Source: Hoeflea sp. (GTDB taxonomy: Bacteria; Pseudomonadota; Alphaproteobacteria; Rhizobiales; Rhizobiaceae). From it: a DNA stretch of 64,000 bases. Of this stretch, positions 8,126 through 20,247 are shown one piece after another. Location: positions 62,001-126,000 of the forward strand of contig JACKJT010000001.1 of the NCBI GenBank assembly GCA_020637795.1. Direction: 5' to 3'. Both the position numbers and the translations under genes were made by a program. The notes beneath the pieces were generated by a model. It searched no databases, had not been told where the DNA came from, and worked only from the letters and a program-made list of their open reading frames with translations. Numbering within the stretch: position 1 is the stretch's first letter; the number at the start of each line of letters is the position of its first letter.

Positions 8126-8749
8126 ATGCCGACCTACGAACTGGACATCACATTCGACACCGCCGGCCTCGATGCTCTGAACGCCTCGGGTCAGAAAGTC
8201 ACCATCGTCAAGCAGAGCTCCGGCGGCAAGCAGACCGCCTGGATCACCTTCACGCGGCAACTGGCCAATTCGGTGACCTGGACCGAGCAGTATTCGGTCT
8301 GCTCGTCCACCACCAACGCCCAGGCCGGCGCGAAGATCATCACCAGCTCCGAGGCGACGGCGATTGGCGGCAGCAGCTACACGCTCAACACGTCGGGCTA
8401 TTTCGATGCCGGCGTCCCCGGCATTGTCGGCCCGACCCAGTACCAGATCTTCAATGGCGATCCCGATCTCCTGATCGGCTCGACCCCGATGGTCACCGGT
8501 GGCCTGGTGCAGGGCGCAAGCGTGAACGGCGCCACGGTTTCCGCACCAATGTGCGCGGTGGGAATTCTCTACAACCAGACGGCCCAGTTCACCCCGATCG
8601 AAACCGTCCTGGTCTACACGTCGAGCTACTCCGACAACGGCATCGTGATCTCCAGCGTCGCCGGCAACGCCCTGACCGTTCAGTACACCACGAACACCAC
8701 GGCGAGCATTACCTACAACGACCAGAACAACCAGTTCATCATGTCATAG
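8126..8749 (+). CDS. Beta-rich protein of unknown function, paralogue of the 9193 gene
   Basis: A 207-residue protein, rich in Thr, Ser, Asn and aromatic residues, with alternating hydrophobic/polar strands and no signal peptide or transmembrane helix. It starts MPTYELDITFDTAGLDALN after an AAAGGA site. The N-terminus matches the product at 9193-9867 (MTNYSLDIQIDQAGLQTI), and both end with a similar strand pair (ITYNDQNNQF versus VHFNDQTGSF), so they are paralogues. The upstream 190 bases are AT-rich and likely carry its promoter. I do not recognise a named family. A beta-sandwich lectin, adhesin or toxin-like fold is possible but unproven. Confidence 0.75.
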   Translation: MPTYELDITFDTAGLDALNASGQKVTIVKQSSGGKQTAWITFTRQLANSVTWTEQYSVCSSTTNAQAGAKIITSSEATAIGGSSYTLNTSGYFDAGVPGIVGPTQYQIFNGDPDLLIGSTPMVTGGLVQGASVNGATVSAPMCAVGILYNQTAQFTPIETVLVYTSSYSDNGIVISSVAGNALTVQYTTNTTASITYNDQNNQFIMS

Positions 8750-8756
8750 GCCCTTT

Positions 8757-8777
8757 CGAGGAGGCCTGGCCTCCTCG
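8757..8777 (+). other. Intergenic hairpin between first and second beta-rich genes
   Basis: Arms CGAGGAGG (8757-8764) and CCTCCTCG (8770-8777) enclose the loop CCTGG just after the stop at 8749. There is no T run, so it is more likely an mRNA stability or processing element than a full terminator. Confidence 0.5.
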
Positions 8778-8824
8778 ATTGCCTCGACAAATCCTGATGA
8801 AACCAACCTTCGGAACAGGAGACC

Positions 8825-9067
8825 ATGATGCCAAACCAGGCGCTTCCACGAGGCCATACGGCGAACATCGGCGCCAATGTGATCGCCGGAAACCTTCACA
8901 TCATCGGGGTCGCGACGCCCTACACGATTTCGATCAATGGCGCGGCAGCCACTGCGCATGTCGCGGCAGTCGGCGTGCCCGATACCTACGCCATCAACAA
9001 CCAGACCGTATCGGTGACCAACACCACGGCTGTTCCCGGCCCTGACAACCTGACCCTGAGCTGGTAG
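8825..9067 (+). CDS. Small beta-rich protein of unknown function
   Basis: An 80-residue Ala/Thr/Asn-rich protein lacking Cys, starting MMPNQALPRGHTANIG after an AGGAG site. The second ATG at 8828 has the better spacing. It contains a repeated pattern of short strands (TPYTISINGAAATAHV, DTYAINNQTVSVTN) and ends NLTLSW. It lies between two larger paralogous beta-rich genes with hairpins on both sides, so the three are likely expressed together. No known family is recognised; it could be a partner subunit of the larger proteins. Confidence 0.6.
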   Translation: MMPNQALPRGHTANIGANVIAGNLHIIGVATPYTISINGAAATAHVAAVGVPDTYAINNQTVSVTNTTAVPGPDNLTLSW

Positions 9068-9093
9068 CGCCGGACCAGCATGTGACAAGCAAG

Positions 9094-9125
9094 TGCCCGG
9101 ACCGATCTGCATCGCAGTCCGGGCA
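9094..9125 (+). other. Intergenic hairpin between second and third beta-rich genes
   Basis: TGCCCGGAC (9094-9102) and GTCCGGGCA (9117-9125) form a perfect 9-bp stem with a 14-base loop, and flanking ACAAGCAA/TTGCCTTGT can extend it. There is no T tract. It mirrors the hairpin at 8757 and suggests structured spacers in one transcript. Confidence 0.5.
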
Positions 9126-9192
9126 ATTGCCTTGTTCCCTGGCTTGACGACCTCACCGGATCGCCAGGCTCCACCCCTGAGCGGACCGAAAG

Positions 9193-9867
9193 ATGACGAA
9201 CTACTCGCTCGACATCCAGATTGACCAGGCCGGGCTGCAGACGATAGCGGCGGCGGGATATTCCGTGGCACTGCTGCAGCCGCAGCTGAATGCGGCCTAC
9301 CAGATCGTGGCGGTTCTCACGTCGGCCAGCGGAACCATGCAGATCACATGGACAGACAGCGGGGCGGTGTATATTTCGCTTTACAGCCTGTCGGACTATT
9401 CGGTGCTGCAGATCAATTCATCGATCTCGGCGCTCTCGGGCCAGACCTTCACCTACAACGGCACCCAGATATCAGCCACCGGCTCGACCAGCCTGGCACA
9501 GACGATCCAGCTCACCAATGCGTCGACCGGCATCGTGACATCCGGGCTCGCCCGGGTCTTCACCATCAACGGACAGGCGCAACCGCTCGCCATCACCAGT
9601 GCAGACGCCTTGCTCACGAACGGGTTGGGCAGTTTCGAGATCTCGAACCAGATGCTGCTGACGCTGATGAGCGGCGCACAGCCTGGCATGGCGCTGCCGA
9701 GCCAGACGATCCCCGACTTCCAGGTCAAGCAGCGGCGCAAGCGCAATGTCGCCGCCGTTTCGGTTCAACCGCCGCTGCTTCTCGATTTCAGCGCCGGCAA
9801 TGCGGCGGCGCAGACCGTCCATTTCAACGACCAGACCGGCAGCTTCGTGCCGGGAAGCCTGACGTAG
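9193..9867 (+). CDS. Beta-rich protein of unknown function, paralogue of the 8126 gene
   Basis: A 224-residue protein starting MTNYSLDIQIDQAGLQTIAA. Its first 25 residues and its end correspond to the 8126-8749 product; the middle is a series of Thr/Ser/Gln-rich strands (AYQIVAVLTSASGTMQITW, VYISLYSLSDYSVLQI). Near the C-terminus it has a basic patch (FQVKQRRKRNVAAV) missing from its paralogue. There is no Cys, signal peptide or membrane helix. The ribosome site is weak. The gene is convergent with dnaE, with only 17 bases between the stops. Function unknown. Confidence 0.75.
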   Translation: MTNYSLDIQIDQAGLQTIAAAGYSVALLQPQLNAAYQIVAVLTSASGTMQITWTDSGAVYISLYSLSDYSVLQINSSISALSGQTFTYNGTQISATGSTSLAQTIQLTNASTGIVTSGLARVFTINGQAQPLAITSADALLTNGLGSFEISNQMLLTLMSGAQPGMALPSQTIPDFQVKQRRKRNVAAVSVQPPLLLDFSAGNAAAQTVHFNDQTGSFVPGSLT

Positions 9868-9884
9868 CCGGCGGCCAGGAAAGG

Positions 9885-13445
<3,561 letters not shown>

Positions 13446-13718
13446 CAATGCCCTCTGCCGTCTGATCCGCGGTCCCGCACCGTGCCGGTGCGGCCGAAGA
13501 CTCAAAGACCAATTGTGAGGACCCGGACCGTAAAGTCCAGAGCACGCGCAGCTAAATCACCAGGGTTGCATGGTCCGGTGACGACCCATTTTCGGCGGGG
13601 CCCAAAACCCGCGCCCCTCCCGTCGAACCGCATCTCGGAACCGGGATGTCATTCAGACCCGGCACATGGCATGCCGGACATCGGTTGGCAGTTGTTCAAA
13701 CCCGGAAATCCAGTGGAC

Positions 13719-13805
13719 TCAGAAGGCCATCGCAAGGACGGCGAAGCTCGCCACAAACAGGGACATGGAAACGAAAGCGGCAATGTCACGGGCAAATGCA
13801 GTCAT
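13719..13805 (-). CDS. 28-residue single-span membrane micropeptide under LexA control (SidA-like candidate)
   Basis: A complete 28-codon reading frame, ATG at 13805 to TGA at 13719, preceded by the ribosome site CAGGAG with seven bases to the ATG. The peptide starts MTAFARDIAAFVS and ends FAVLAMAF. Residues 9-28 form one hydrophobic helix, and the short N-terminus holds one Arg and one Asp. A LexA box lies 38 bases upstream inside a TTGACA promoter, and the HU terminator isolates it from upstream genes. Caulobacter SidA, a 29-residue SOS-induced inner-membrane division inhibitor, has the same size, topology and regulation. Homology cannot be judged at this length, so the functional link is inference. 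The gene is easily missed by gene callers. Confidence 0.6.
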   Translation of the reverse strand: MTAFARDIAAFVSMSLFVASFAVLAMAF

Positions 13806-13842
13806 GATCAACTCCTGTTTATTCCCTATGTGTATTATGTAT

Positions 13843-13866
13843 GTTCCATCTTTGTTCTCTTGTCAA
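13843..13866 (-). promoter_or_regulatory. LexA box embedded in a promoter for the 28-residue membrane peptide
   Basis: On the plus strand the box reads GTTCCATCTTTGTTC (13843-13857), a perfect GTTC-N7-GTTC. Read on the minus strand, TTGACA (13861-13866) lies immediately upstream, so LexA would bind just downstream of the -35. An AT-rich -10 region (CATACATAAT) follows at the expected distance. The start codon is 38 bases downstream of the box. Confidence 0.7.
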
Positions 13867-13978
13867 TTGTATTTATGGCGATTTTTCGAGACCGCTGCAG
13901 TCCAGCAATCCCGCGCCCCACGGCGCCGGCGCAAGGCCGCGCGGCCTGCCAGACGCCCTGGCGACGATCGGCGACCAA

Positions 13979-14010
13979 TAAAAAAGCCCGGGCGCTTGCA
14001 CCCGGGCTTT
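13979..14010 (-). terminator. Rho-independent terminator of HU gene
   Basis: Perfect stem AAAGCCCGGG (13983-13992) / CCCGGGCTTT (14001-14010) with an 8-base loop. On the minus strand it is followed by a T run. It lies 26 bases after the HU stop codon. Confidence 0.9.
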
Positions 14011-14035
14011 CAATTTTCGCGCTTTTGACGGCGGC

Positions 14036-14308
14036 TTAGTTGCAGGCGTCCTTCAGACCCTTGCCGGCCGAGAACTTCGGCACGTTGCGGGCAGGAATGT
14101 CGACTTCCTTGCCGGTCTGCGGGTTGCGGCCCTTCGAGGCTTCGCGACGCGAAACGGTGAAGTTGCCGAAGCCGATCAGACGGACGTCGCCGCCATTCTT
14201 GAGCTCACCGGTGATGGTTTCGAATACGGCTTCAACAGCCGAAGTTGCGTCACCCTTGCTGAGGCCCGATTTCTCGGCAACAGCTGCCACGAGTTCGTTC
14301 TTGTTCAT
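14036..14308 (-). CDS. hupB: DNA-binding protein HU
   Basis: A 90-residue nucleoid protein. It starts MNKNELVAAVAEKSGLSKGD, carries the conserved GDVRLIGFGNFTVSRR strand pair and the DNA-contacting arm GRNPQTGKEVDIPARN with the intercalating Pro, and ends PKFSAGKGLKDA. HU dimers bend DNA without sequence specificity and help compact the nucleoid. The single gene has its own terminator just downstream. It is next to lon, a common rhizobial order. The symbol follows common usage; alphaproteobacteria usually have one HU. Confidence 0.95.
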   Translation of the reverse strand: MNKNELVAAVAEKSGLSKGDATSAVEAVFETITGELKNGGDVRLIGFGNFTVSRREASKGRNPQTGKEVDIPARNVPKFSAGKGLKDACN

Positions 14309-14553
14309 TTCCGTCCCTTTCTGGCGTTATGTCGACTCATTTCGTTCGATGCGGTGATCCTACGCATCTCGACGTTCGGTGCAACCAAACTCCCCGGAAA
14401 CCCGCGCTTTATAAAGGCTTTTCACAGGGAAAACGTTGCTTGCCTGTTCGGCGCACCGGCGAAGCCCTCCGAAATCCCGTTGAAAACCGGCGAGGCGTCC
14501 CCTTTCGGCACATCCGGCCCTTGGAGTAGCCCGCGAACCGCACCTGACGACAC

Positions 14554-14582
14554 GAAAACGGGCGGGAGATGATCCCGCCCGT
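14554..14582 (-). terminator. Rho-independent terminator of lon
   Basis: Stem ACGGGCGGGA (14558-14567) / TCCCGCCCGT (14573-14582), loop GATGA; on the minus strand it ends in TTTT. It is 28 bases after the lon stop. Confidence 0.88.
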
Positions 14583-14610
14583 CAAGCATTTTTCCAGTCC
14601 TGCCAAAGGC

Positions 14611-17043
14611 CTAGTGCGCGATGGCCGTTCCGCTGTCTTCTCCGGCCTCGGCGGCAATCGGGGTTTCCGGCTTGGCGTCCGGATCCCATGTGATCGCTTC
14701 GGGCATTCTGACCAGCGCATGGCGCAGCACATCGCCCATCTTCGCAACCGGAATGATTTCCAGGCCGTTTTTGACGTTGTCCGGAATCTCGGGGAGATCC
14801 TTGGCATTGTCTTCCGGAATCATCACGGTCTTGATGCCGCCGCGAAGCGCCGCCAGCAGCTTTTCCTTGAGGCCGCCGATCGGCAGCACCCGTCCACGCA
14901 GCGTGATCTCGCCGGTCATGGCGACATCGCGGCGCACCGGGATGCCGGTCATGATCGAGACGATGGCGGTGGCCATGCCGACACCGGCCGAGGGGCCGTC
15001 CTTCGGGGTGGCGCCTTCGGGCACGTGGACGTGGATGTCGCGCTTATCGAACATCGGCGGCTCGATGCCGAAATCGACGGCCCGCGAGCGAACATAGGAT
15101 GCCGCCGCCGAAATCGATTCCTTCATCACGTCACGCAGGTTGCCGGTGACCGTCATCTTGCCCTTGCCGGGCATCATGACGCCTTCGATGGTCAGCAACT
15201 CGCCGCCCACCTCGGTCCAGGCAAGCCCGGTGACCACGCCGACCTGGTCGTCAAACTCGGCCTCGCCGTAGCGGAAGCGCGGCACGCCAAGATAATCGGC
15301 CAGGTTTTCAGCGGTCACGCTGACCTTCTTCACCCCGGTCTTGAGGATCTCGGTCACAGCCTTGCGCGACAGCTTCATCAGTTCGCGCTCGAAGTTACGC
15401 ACACCGGCTTCGCGGGTGTAGGTCCGCACGATCTGCAGCAGCGCCTCGTCGGTGACCTCGAACTCCTCGGGCTTGAGCGCATGGTCGCGCACGGCCTTGG
15501 GCAGAAGGTGCCGGCGGGCAATCTGCAGCTTCTCGTCTTCGGTGTATCCGGCGATGCGGATCACCTCCATGCGGTCCATCAGCGGAGCCGGAATGTTGAG
15601 GGTGTTGGCCGTGGTGATGAACATCACGTTGGACAGGTCGTACTCAACCTCGAGATAATGGTCCATGAAGGTCGAGTTCTGTTCCGGATCGAGCACCTCG
15701 AGCAGCGCCGACGACGGATCGCCGCGGAAGTCCTGACCCATCTTGTCGATCTCGTCGAGAAGGAACAGCGGATTGGTCTTCTTGGCCTTCTTCATCGACT
15801 GGACGACCTTGCCGGGCATCGAGCCGATATAGGTGCGCCGGTGACCGCGGATTTCGGCCTCGTCGCGGACGCCGCCGAGCGCCATGCGGACATATTCGCG
15901 GCCCGTGGCCTTGGCGATCGACTTGGCAAGCGAGGTCTTGCCGACGCCGGGAGGTCCGACGAGGCAGAGGATCGGACCTTTGATCTTCGACGACCGGGCC
16001 TGCACAGCCAGATACTCGATGATCCGCTCCTTGACCTTCTCGAGGCCGTAGTGATCGGTCTCGAGCACCTTCTCGGCGGCATTGAGATCGATCTTGACGC
16101 GGGACTTCTTGCCCCATGGCAGACCCAGCAGCCAGTCGAGATAGTTGCGCACGACGGTGGCCTCGGCCGACATCGGGCTCATCTGCTTGAGCTTCTTGAA
16201 CTCGGCGTCCGCTTTCTCGCGGGCCTCCTTGGACAGCTTTGTCTTGGCGATGCGGCCTTCCATTTCGGCCATCTCGTCGCGGCCGTCCTCGCCGTCGCCA
16301 AGCTCCTTCTGGATCGCCTTCATCTGCTCGTTCAAGTAATATTCGCGCTGGGTCTTCTCCATCTGCCGCTTGACGCGGGAGCGGATGCGCTTTTCGACCT
16401 GCAGCACCGAAATCTCGCCTTCCATGAAGCCGAGCGACTTTTCCAGGCGGCCCTTGACCGAGACGGTTGAGAGCATGTCCTGCTTTTCAGGGATCTTGAT
16501 CGACAGATGCGAGGCCACCGTATCGGCGAGCTTCGAATAATCATCAATCTGGCTGGCAGCACCTACGACCTCGGGCGAGATCTTCTTGTTAAGCTTGACG
16601 TAGTTTTCGAACTCGGAAACCACGGAGCGCGACAGGGCCTCGATCTCGACCGGGTCTTCCTCAGGCTCGGCAAGCTCGATGGCGCGGGCTTCGTAATAGT
16701 CTTCGCGGTCGGTGTATTCGACGATCTCGGCGCGCGCGCGCCCCTCGACCAGCACCTTGACGGTGCCATCGGGAAGCTTAAGCAGCTGCAGCACATTGGC
16801 AATGGTGCCAATCTCGTAGATGCCCGAGGGTTCCGGGTCGTCGTCGCTGGCATTGATCTGGGTGGCAAGCATGATCTGCTTGTCCGACCCCATCACTTCC
16901 TCAAGTGCCCGGATCGACTTTTCGCGGCCGACAAACAGCGGCACGATCATGTGCGGGAACACGACGATATCGCGTAGTGGAAGAACGGGATAGATACCTG
17001 CCTCTTCAGGGGCGTGTGATGAGCTCACATTTTTATCCGGCAT
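14611..17043 (-). CDS. lon: ATP-dependent Lon protease
   Basis: An 810-residue Lon. The N-terminal substrate domain starts at YPVLPLRDIVVFPHMIVPLF. The AAA+ module has Walker A GPPGVGKTSLAK and Walker B PLFLLDEIDKMG. The protease domain has the catalytic Ser in PKDGPSAGVGMA and the Lys in GGLKEKLLAA. Lon degrades misfolded and regulatory proteins, including CcrM and SciP in alphaproteobacteria. The ATG at 17043 is chosen over one at 17058 because AAAGGA lies seven bases before it. It is a monocistronic gene with a clear terminator, located between HU and a DUF1615 gene. Confidence 0.96.
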   Translation of the reverse strand: MPDKNVSSSHAPEEAGIYPVLPLRDIVVFPHMIVPLFVGREKSIRALEEVMGSDKQIMLATQINASDDDPEPSGIYEIGTIANVLQLLKLPDGTVKVLVEGRARAEIVEYTDREDYYEARAIELAEPEEDPVEIEALSRSVVSEFENYVKLNKKISPEVVGAASQIDDYSKLADTVASHLSIKIPEKQDMLSTVSVKGRLEKSLGFMEGEISVLQVEKRIRSRVKRQMEKTQREYYLNEQMKAIQKELGDGEDGRDEMAEMEGRIAKTKLSKEAREKADAEFKKLKQMSPMSAEATVVRNYLDWLLGLPWGKKSRVKIDLNAAEKVLETDHYGLEKVKERIIEYLAVQARSSKIKGPILCLVGPPGVGKTSLAKSIAKATGREYVRMALGGVRDEAEIRGHRRTYIGSMPGKVVQSMKKAKKTNPLFLLDEIDKMGQDFRGDPSSALLEVLDPEQNSTFMDHYLEVEYDLSNVMFITTANTLNIPAPLMDRMEVIRIAGYTEDEKLQIARRHLLPKAVRDHALKPEEFEVTDEALLQIVRTYTREAGVRNFERELMKLSRKAVTEILKTGVKKVSVTAENLADYLGVPRFRYGEAEFDDQVGVVTGLAWTEVGGELLTIEGVMMPGKGKMTVTGNLRDVMKESISAAASYVRSRAVDFGIEPPMFDKRDIHVHVPEGATPKDGPSAGVGMATAIVSIMTGIPVRRDVAMTGEITLRGRVLPIGGLKEKLLAALRGGIKTVMIPEDNAKDLPEIPDNVKNGLEIIPVAKMGDVLRHALVRMPEAITWDPDAKPETPIAAEAGEDSGTAIAH

Positions 17044-17269
17044 TTTGTTTCCTTTCATGGCCTGTTCAGACCGATTGGCAACGCGGCATGCGGTCCCGAT
17101 TCATCCAGCAACCGCCATTTGCGTCCTTCTAGGGGGAAAACCCCTTTCCAGTCTAATTGGAGAACCGGCGCCCCGGTTTCAAGTCAGATGATCGTCAGCA
17201 ATTGGTTTCATCACCGATTCGTCACGATATTAGAGAATGAAAGTGGCGGGAAGCTGGAACCAGGTGAAA

Positions 17270-18484
17270 TCATCGTGGCGCCACCCGGCTCAGGCAACGC
17301 CGGTACCGCCCATCGACACGCTTGGCAAACCAGGCTGTCGTCAGCGGACGGTCGAGTTTCACGCTCTCCAGCCTGATCTCCGGGATGCGCGCATAGGGCG
17401 GATCTGCGCCATAGGTGGACCTGTACAGGCCGGTGACCCGCGTGTAGGTCGGGGTCGCGGTGAAACCGAAATCCTTCTCCATCCGGAGGTCTTGGCGGAC
17501 CTGCCGCGGGTCCAGAGCGAGACCGCGCGCTTCCGCGATCCGGATGATCGCCTGTTCCGTCCGGCTTTTCGCCGCCGAGACATCCTGCCCGCGATAGATC
17601 AGCAGATCGCCGTCAAGCTCAAGCTCCCTGCCATCAAGCCGGGACACGGCCCACTGAAACGCGGCGTTGCGGCTCGAATAACGCCCGGCATTGTAGTCGG
17701 CGAACCTGTGCACCTTCTGCGTATAGCCGCTCCGGTACCCCAGCAGCTGCCGCGTCCCGGCCAGGATGCCGCCGCGGCGGGTGTAGAGGAAGTCCCTGAC
17801 CCGGTAGATATCCTCGAGATAGAGCGGCCGGCCCAAATAGCGCCGCTCGAACTCGAGCGCCGAGACGACGGATACCTGCATCGATCCGATGGTGGTGATC
17901 TCATTGCGGGATTCGAGGAACTCCGCGGCGCCAAGCCCGTAATCGCGGTCGAGCTCGATGATGGATCGAACGGTCAGCGTCTCCGCGATCAGCTTGCGGT
18001 AGGCGACATCGATGTCGCGTTCCGTCCTGGCGGCGCGCAACCGGTCAAGCAGGCGCTGCTTGATCGAAGGGTCGGCGGCAAACAGCGTGCGCAGCACCAG
18101 CGCATTCAGACCGGTGCCATCGAGTTTTGCCTTCAGGGCGGCGATGGCGCGCCGGCCCAGGCCCTCGACCGGCGGATTGGCCTTGAAATTCGATTCCTGG
18201 TCGATGGTGGCGATCAGCGCACAGACATTTTCAGCGCTTCGGGAGAGACCGGAAAACTCAAGCGCCCAGAGAATGTCCTCGGCCCAGCCGCCGGCATCCT
18301 TCAAGCTCGGCTGGGCAAGGCTGATCAGGCGGCGGGTCTGGCCATGGCTCAGCACTTGCGCGAGCGTGCCGGCGGATAGGTTATCGGGCTCCGCCGACGC
18401 TGCGGGACGAGCCGCCATCAGGACCAGCAGGCCGGGGACGATCAGGGTGTTGAGGCAGGTGCGAGCCAGGTGTCCGACACTCAC
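17270..18484 (-). CDS. DUF1615 family exported protein
   Basis: A 404-residue protein with an N-terminal export signal (hydrophobic VPGLLVLMAARPAASA, likely cut after ASA). It carries the DUF1615 core: ALIATIDQESNFKANPPVEGLG, ITTIGSMQVSVV and the YNAGRYSSRNAAFQWAVSRL region. The Glu in IDQES followed by a GSMQV motif recalls lysozyme-like transglycosylases, so a cell-wall role is possible but not shown. The start is GTG with GGGAGG six bases before. It lies between lon and clpX, separated from clpX by a terminator. Confidence 0.8.
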   Translation of the reverse strand: MSVGHLARTCLNTLIVPGLLVLMAARPAASAEPDNLSAGTLAQVLSHGQTRRLISLAQPSLKDAGGWAEDILWALEFSGLSRSAENVCALIATIDQESNFKANPPVEGLGRRAIAALKAKLDGTGLNALVLRTLFAADPSIKQRLLDRLRAARTERDIDVAYRKLIAETLTVRSIIELDRDYGLGAAEFLESRNEITTIGSMQVSVVSALEFERRYLGRPLYLEDIYRVRDFLYTRRGGILAGTRQLLGYRSGYTQKVHRFADYNAGRYSSRNAAFQWAVSRLDGRELELDGDLLIYRGQDVSAAKSRTEQAIIRIAEARGLALDPRQVRQDLRMEKDFGFTATPTYTRVTGLYRSTYGADPPYARIPEIRLESVKLDRPLTTAWFAKRVDGRYRRCLSRVAPR

Positions 18485-18592
18485 AGCAGCCCTCCCCGTT
18501 GCTTCTTCAGCCCGGCATCCAATCTATGCAGCATTTCGCAAGCAGACAACGCTTTCACGCCGCGGAATTTTCGCGCCGGGACAAGCTGAAAC

Positions 18593-18615
18593 GAAAACGG
18601 GCCCCGAAGGGCCCG
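18593..18615 (-). terminator. Rho-independent terminator of clpX
   Basis: CGGGCCC (18598-18604) / GGGCCCG (18609-18615) with a 4-base loop; on the minus strand TTTT follows. It sits 37 bases after the clpX stop. Confidence 0.88.
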
Positions 18616-18651
18616 CTCGAACCAATCTGGAATGGAGCGCCGTCCCGCCGA

Positions 18652-19932
18652 TCAGGCTGAAGCCGAATCCTTGGTGTCACCGTCCCGCTCCGCATAGATG
18701 TAGAGCGGACGGGCATTGCCGGTGACGACATCGTCGGAGATGACGACTTCGCGCACGCCTTCGAGTTCCGGCAGTTCGAACATGGTGTCGAGCAGGATCT
18801 TCTCCATGATCGAGCGCAGGCCACGTGCGCCGGTCTTGCGGATGATGCCGCGCTTGGCGATCTCGTGCAGCGCACTGTCGTGGAAGGTCAGCTCCACGTC
18901 TTCCATCTCGAACAGACGCTGGTACTGCTTGACCAGCGCGTTCTTGGGCTCGGTCAGGATCTGGATCAGGGCTGCCTCGTCGAGATCCTCGAGCGTTGCC
19001 AGCACCGGCAGACGACCGATGAATTCCGGGATCAGGCCGAACTTCACCAGATCCTCGGGCTCGAGTTCGCGCAGCACTTCGCCAACGCGGCGCTCGTCCT
19101 GGGCGCGAACATTGGCGCCGAAGCCGATCGAGGTTTTCTCGCCGCGGGCGGAAATGATCTTGTCGAGGCCGGCAAAGGCGCCACCGCAGACAAAGAGGAT
19201 GTTGGTGGTGTCGACCTGCAGGAATTCCTGCTGCGGGTGCTTGCGGCCGCCCTGCGGCGGGACCGAGGCAACCGTGCCTTCCATGATCTTCAGAAGCGCC
19301 TGCTGCACGCCCTCGCCCGACACGTCGCGGGTGATCGACGGATTGTCCGACTTGCGGGAGATCTTGTCGACCTCGTCGATGTAGACAATGCCGCGCTGGG
19401 CGCGCTCGACGTTGTAATCCGCCGACTGCAACAGCTTGAGAATGATGTTCTCGACGTCCTCGCCGACGTAACCGGCTTCGGTCAGCGTCGTGGCGTCAGC
19501 CATGGTGAACGGCACATCGATGATGCGCGCCAGCGTCTGGGCGAGATAGGTCTTGCCGCAGCCGGTGGGGCCGACCAGCAGGATGTTGGACTTGGCCAGT
19601 TCCACGTCACCCGACTTCGACGAGTGGTTGAGGCGCTTGTAATGGTTGTGAACCGCGACCGAGAGGATCTTCTTCGCCTGATGCTGGCCGATCACATACT
19701 CGTCGAGGGTTGCGATGATTTCCTGCGGGGACGGCACACCATCGCTGGATTTCACCATCGAGGATTTGTTTTCCTCGCGGATGATGTCCATGCACAACTC
19801 CACGCATTCATCACAGATGAACACTGTGGGACCGGCGATGAGTTTGCGCACTTCATGCTGGCTCTTGCCGCAGAAAGAGCAATAAAGGGTATTCTTTGAA
19901 TCGCCGCCGTTGCTGCCGCTGACCTTGCTCAT
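18652..19932 (-). CDS. clpX: ClpX ATPase subunit of ClpXP protease
   Basis: A 426-residue unfoldase. An N-terminal C4 zinc-binding domain is seen in LYCSFCGKSQHEV and FICDECVELC. The AAA+ core has Walker A LLVGPTGCGKTYLAQ and Walker B GIVYIDEVDKI; the IGF loop that docks ClpP is visible in KTSIGFGANV. ClpXP degrades CtrA and other regulators during the alphaproteobacterial cell cycle. The frame stays open 34 codons upstream, but the start MSKVSGSNGGDSKN at 19932 with GGAAAG before it matches family length. clpP lies upstream on the same strand with a 315-base gap, so clpX may have its own promoter. Confidence 0.96.
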   Translation of the reverse strand: MSKVSGSNGGDSKNTLYCSFCGKSQHEVRKLIAGPTVFICDECVELCMDIIREENKSSMVKSSDGVPSPQEIIATLDEYVIGQHQAKKILSVAVHNHYKRLNHSSKSGDVELAKSNILLVGPTGCGKTYLAQTLARIIDVPFTMADATTLTEAGYVGEDVENIILKLLQSADYNVERAQRGIVYIDEVDKISRKSDNPSITRDVSGEGVQQALLKIMEGTVASVPPQGGRKHPQQEFLQVDTTNILFVCGGAFAGLDKIISARGEKTSIGFGANVRAQDERRVGEVLRELEPEDLVKFGLIPEFIGRLPVLATLEDLDEAALIQILTEPKNALVKQYQRLFEMEDVELTFHDSALHEIAKRGIIRKTGARGLRSIMEKILLDTMFELPELEGVREVVISDDVVTGNARPLYIYAERDGDTKDSASA

Positions 19933-20247
19933 TTCACTTTCCTTCCCGCAATCCCGGCACGAAGGCCCGGATGTATGGCGCCCGACCGCACGATTGTCAT
20001 GACATCGATGCTTACAGGCAATCTCGGGGTACAAACCCGACCATCAGGTAACCATTCCTGCGGCCGGTGGCAACGAATCCCCGTCAATCTGGCAATGCTA
20101 CGCCAGAGAAATTGAACATAGACTTAACGTCCATACTAGCGCGCTCTGGCGCTTGCGCCACCCCGGACACACGAAAACGTGTTGCAGGAGAAGCGCATCC
20201 GCCCTGAAAACGACGCCAGTTACGAACCAAAAAGCCTGATCCCGTCC

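Noticed and set aside
14569..16470. 633-codon plus-strand frame opposite lon
   Set aside because: Antisense shadow of lon, no recognisable protein text, and the lon frame is fully conserved.
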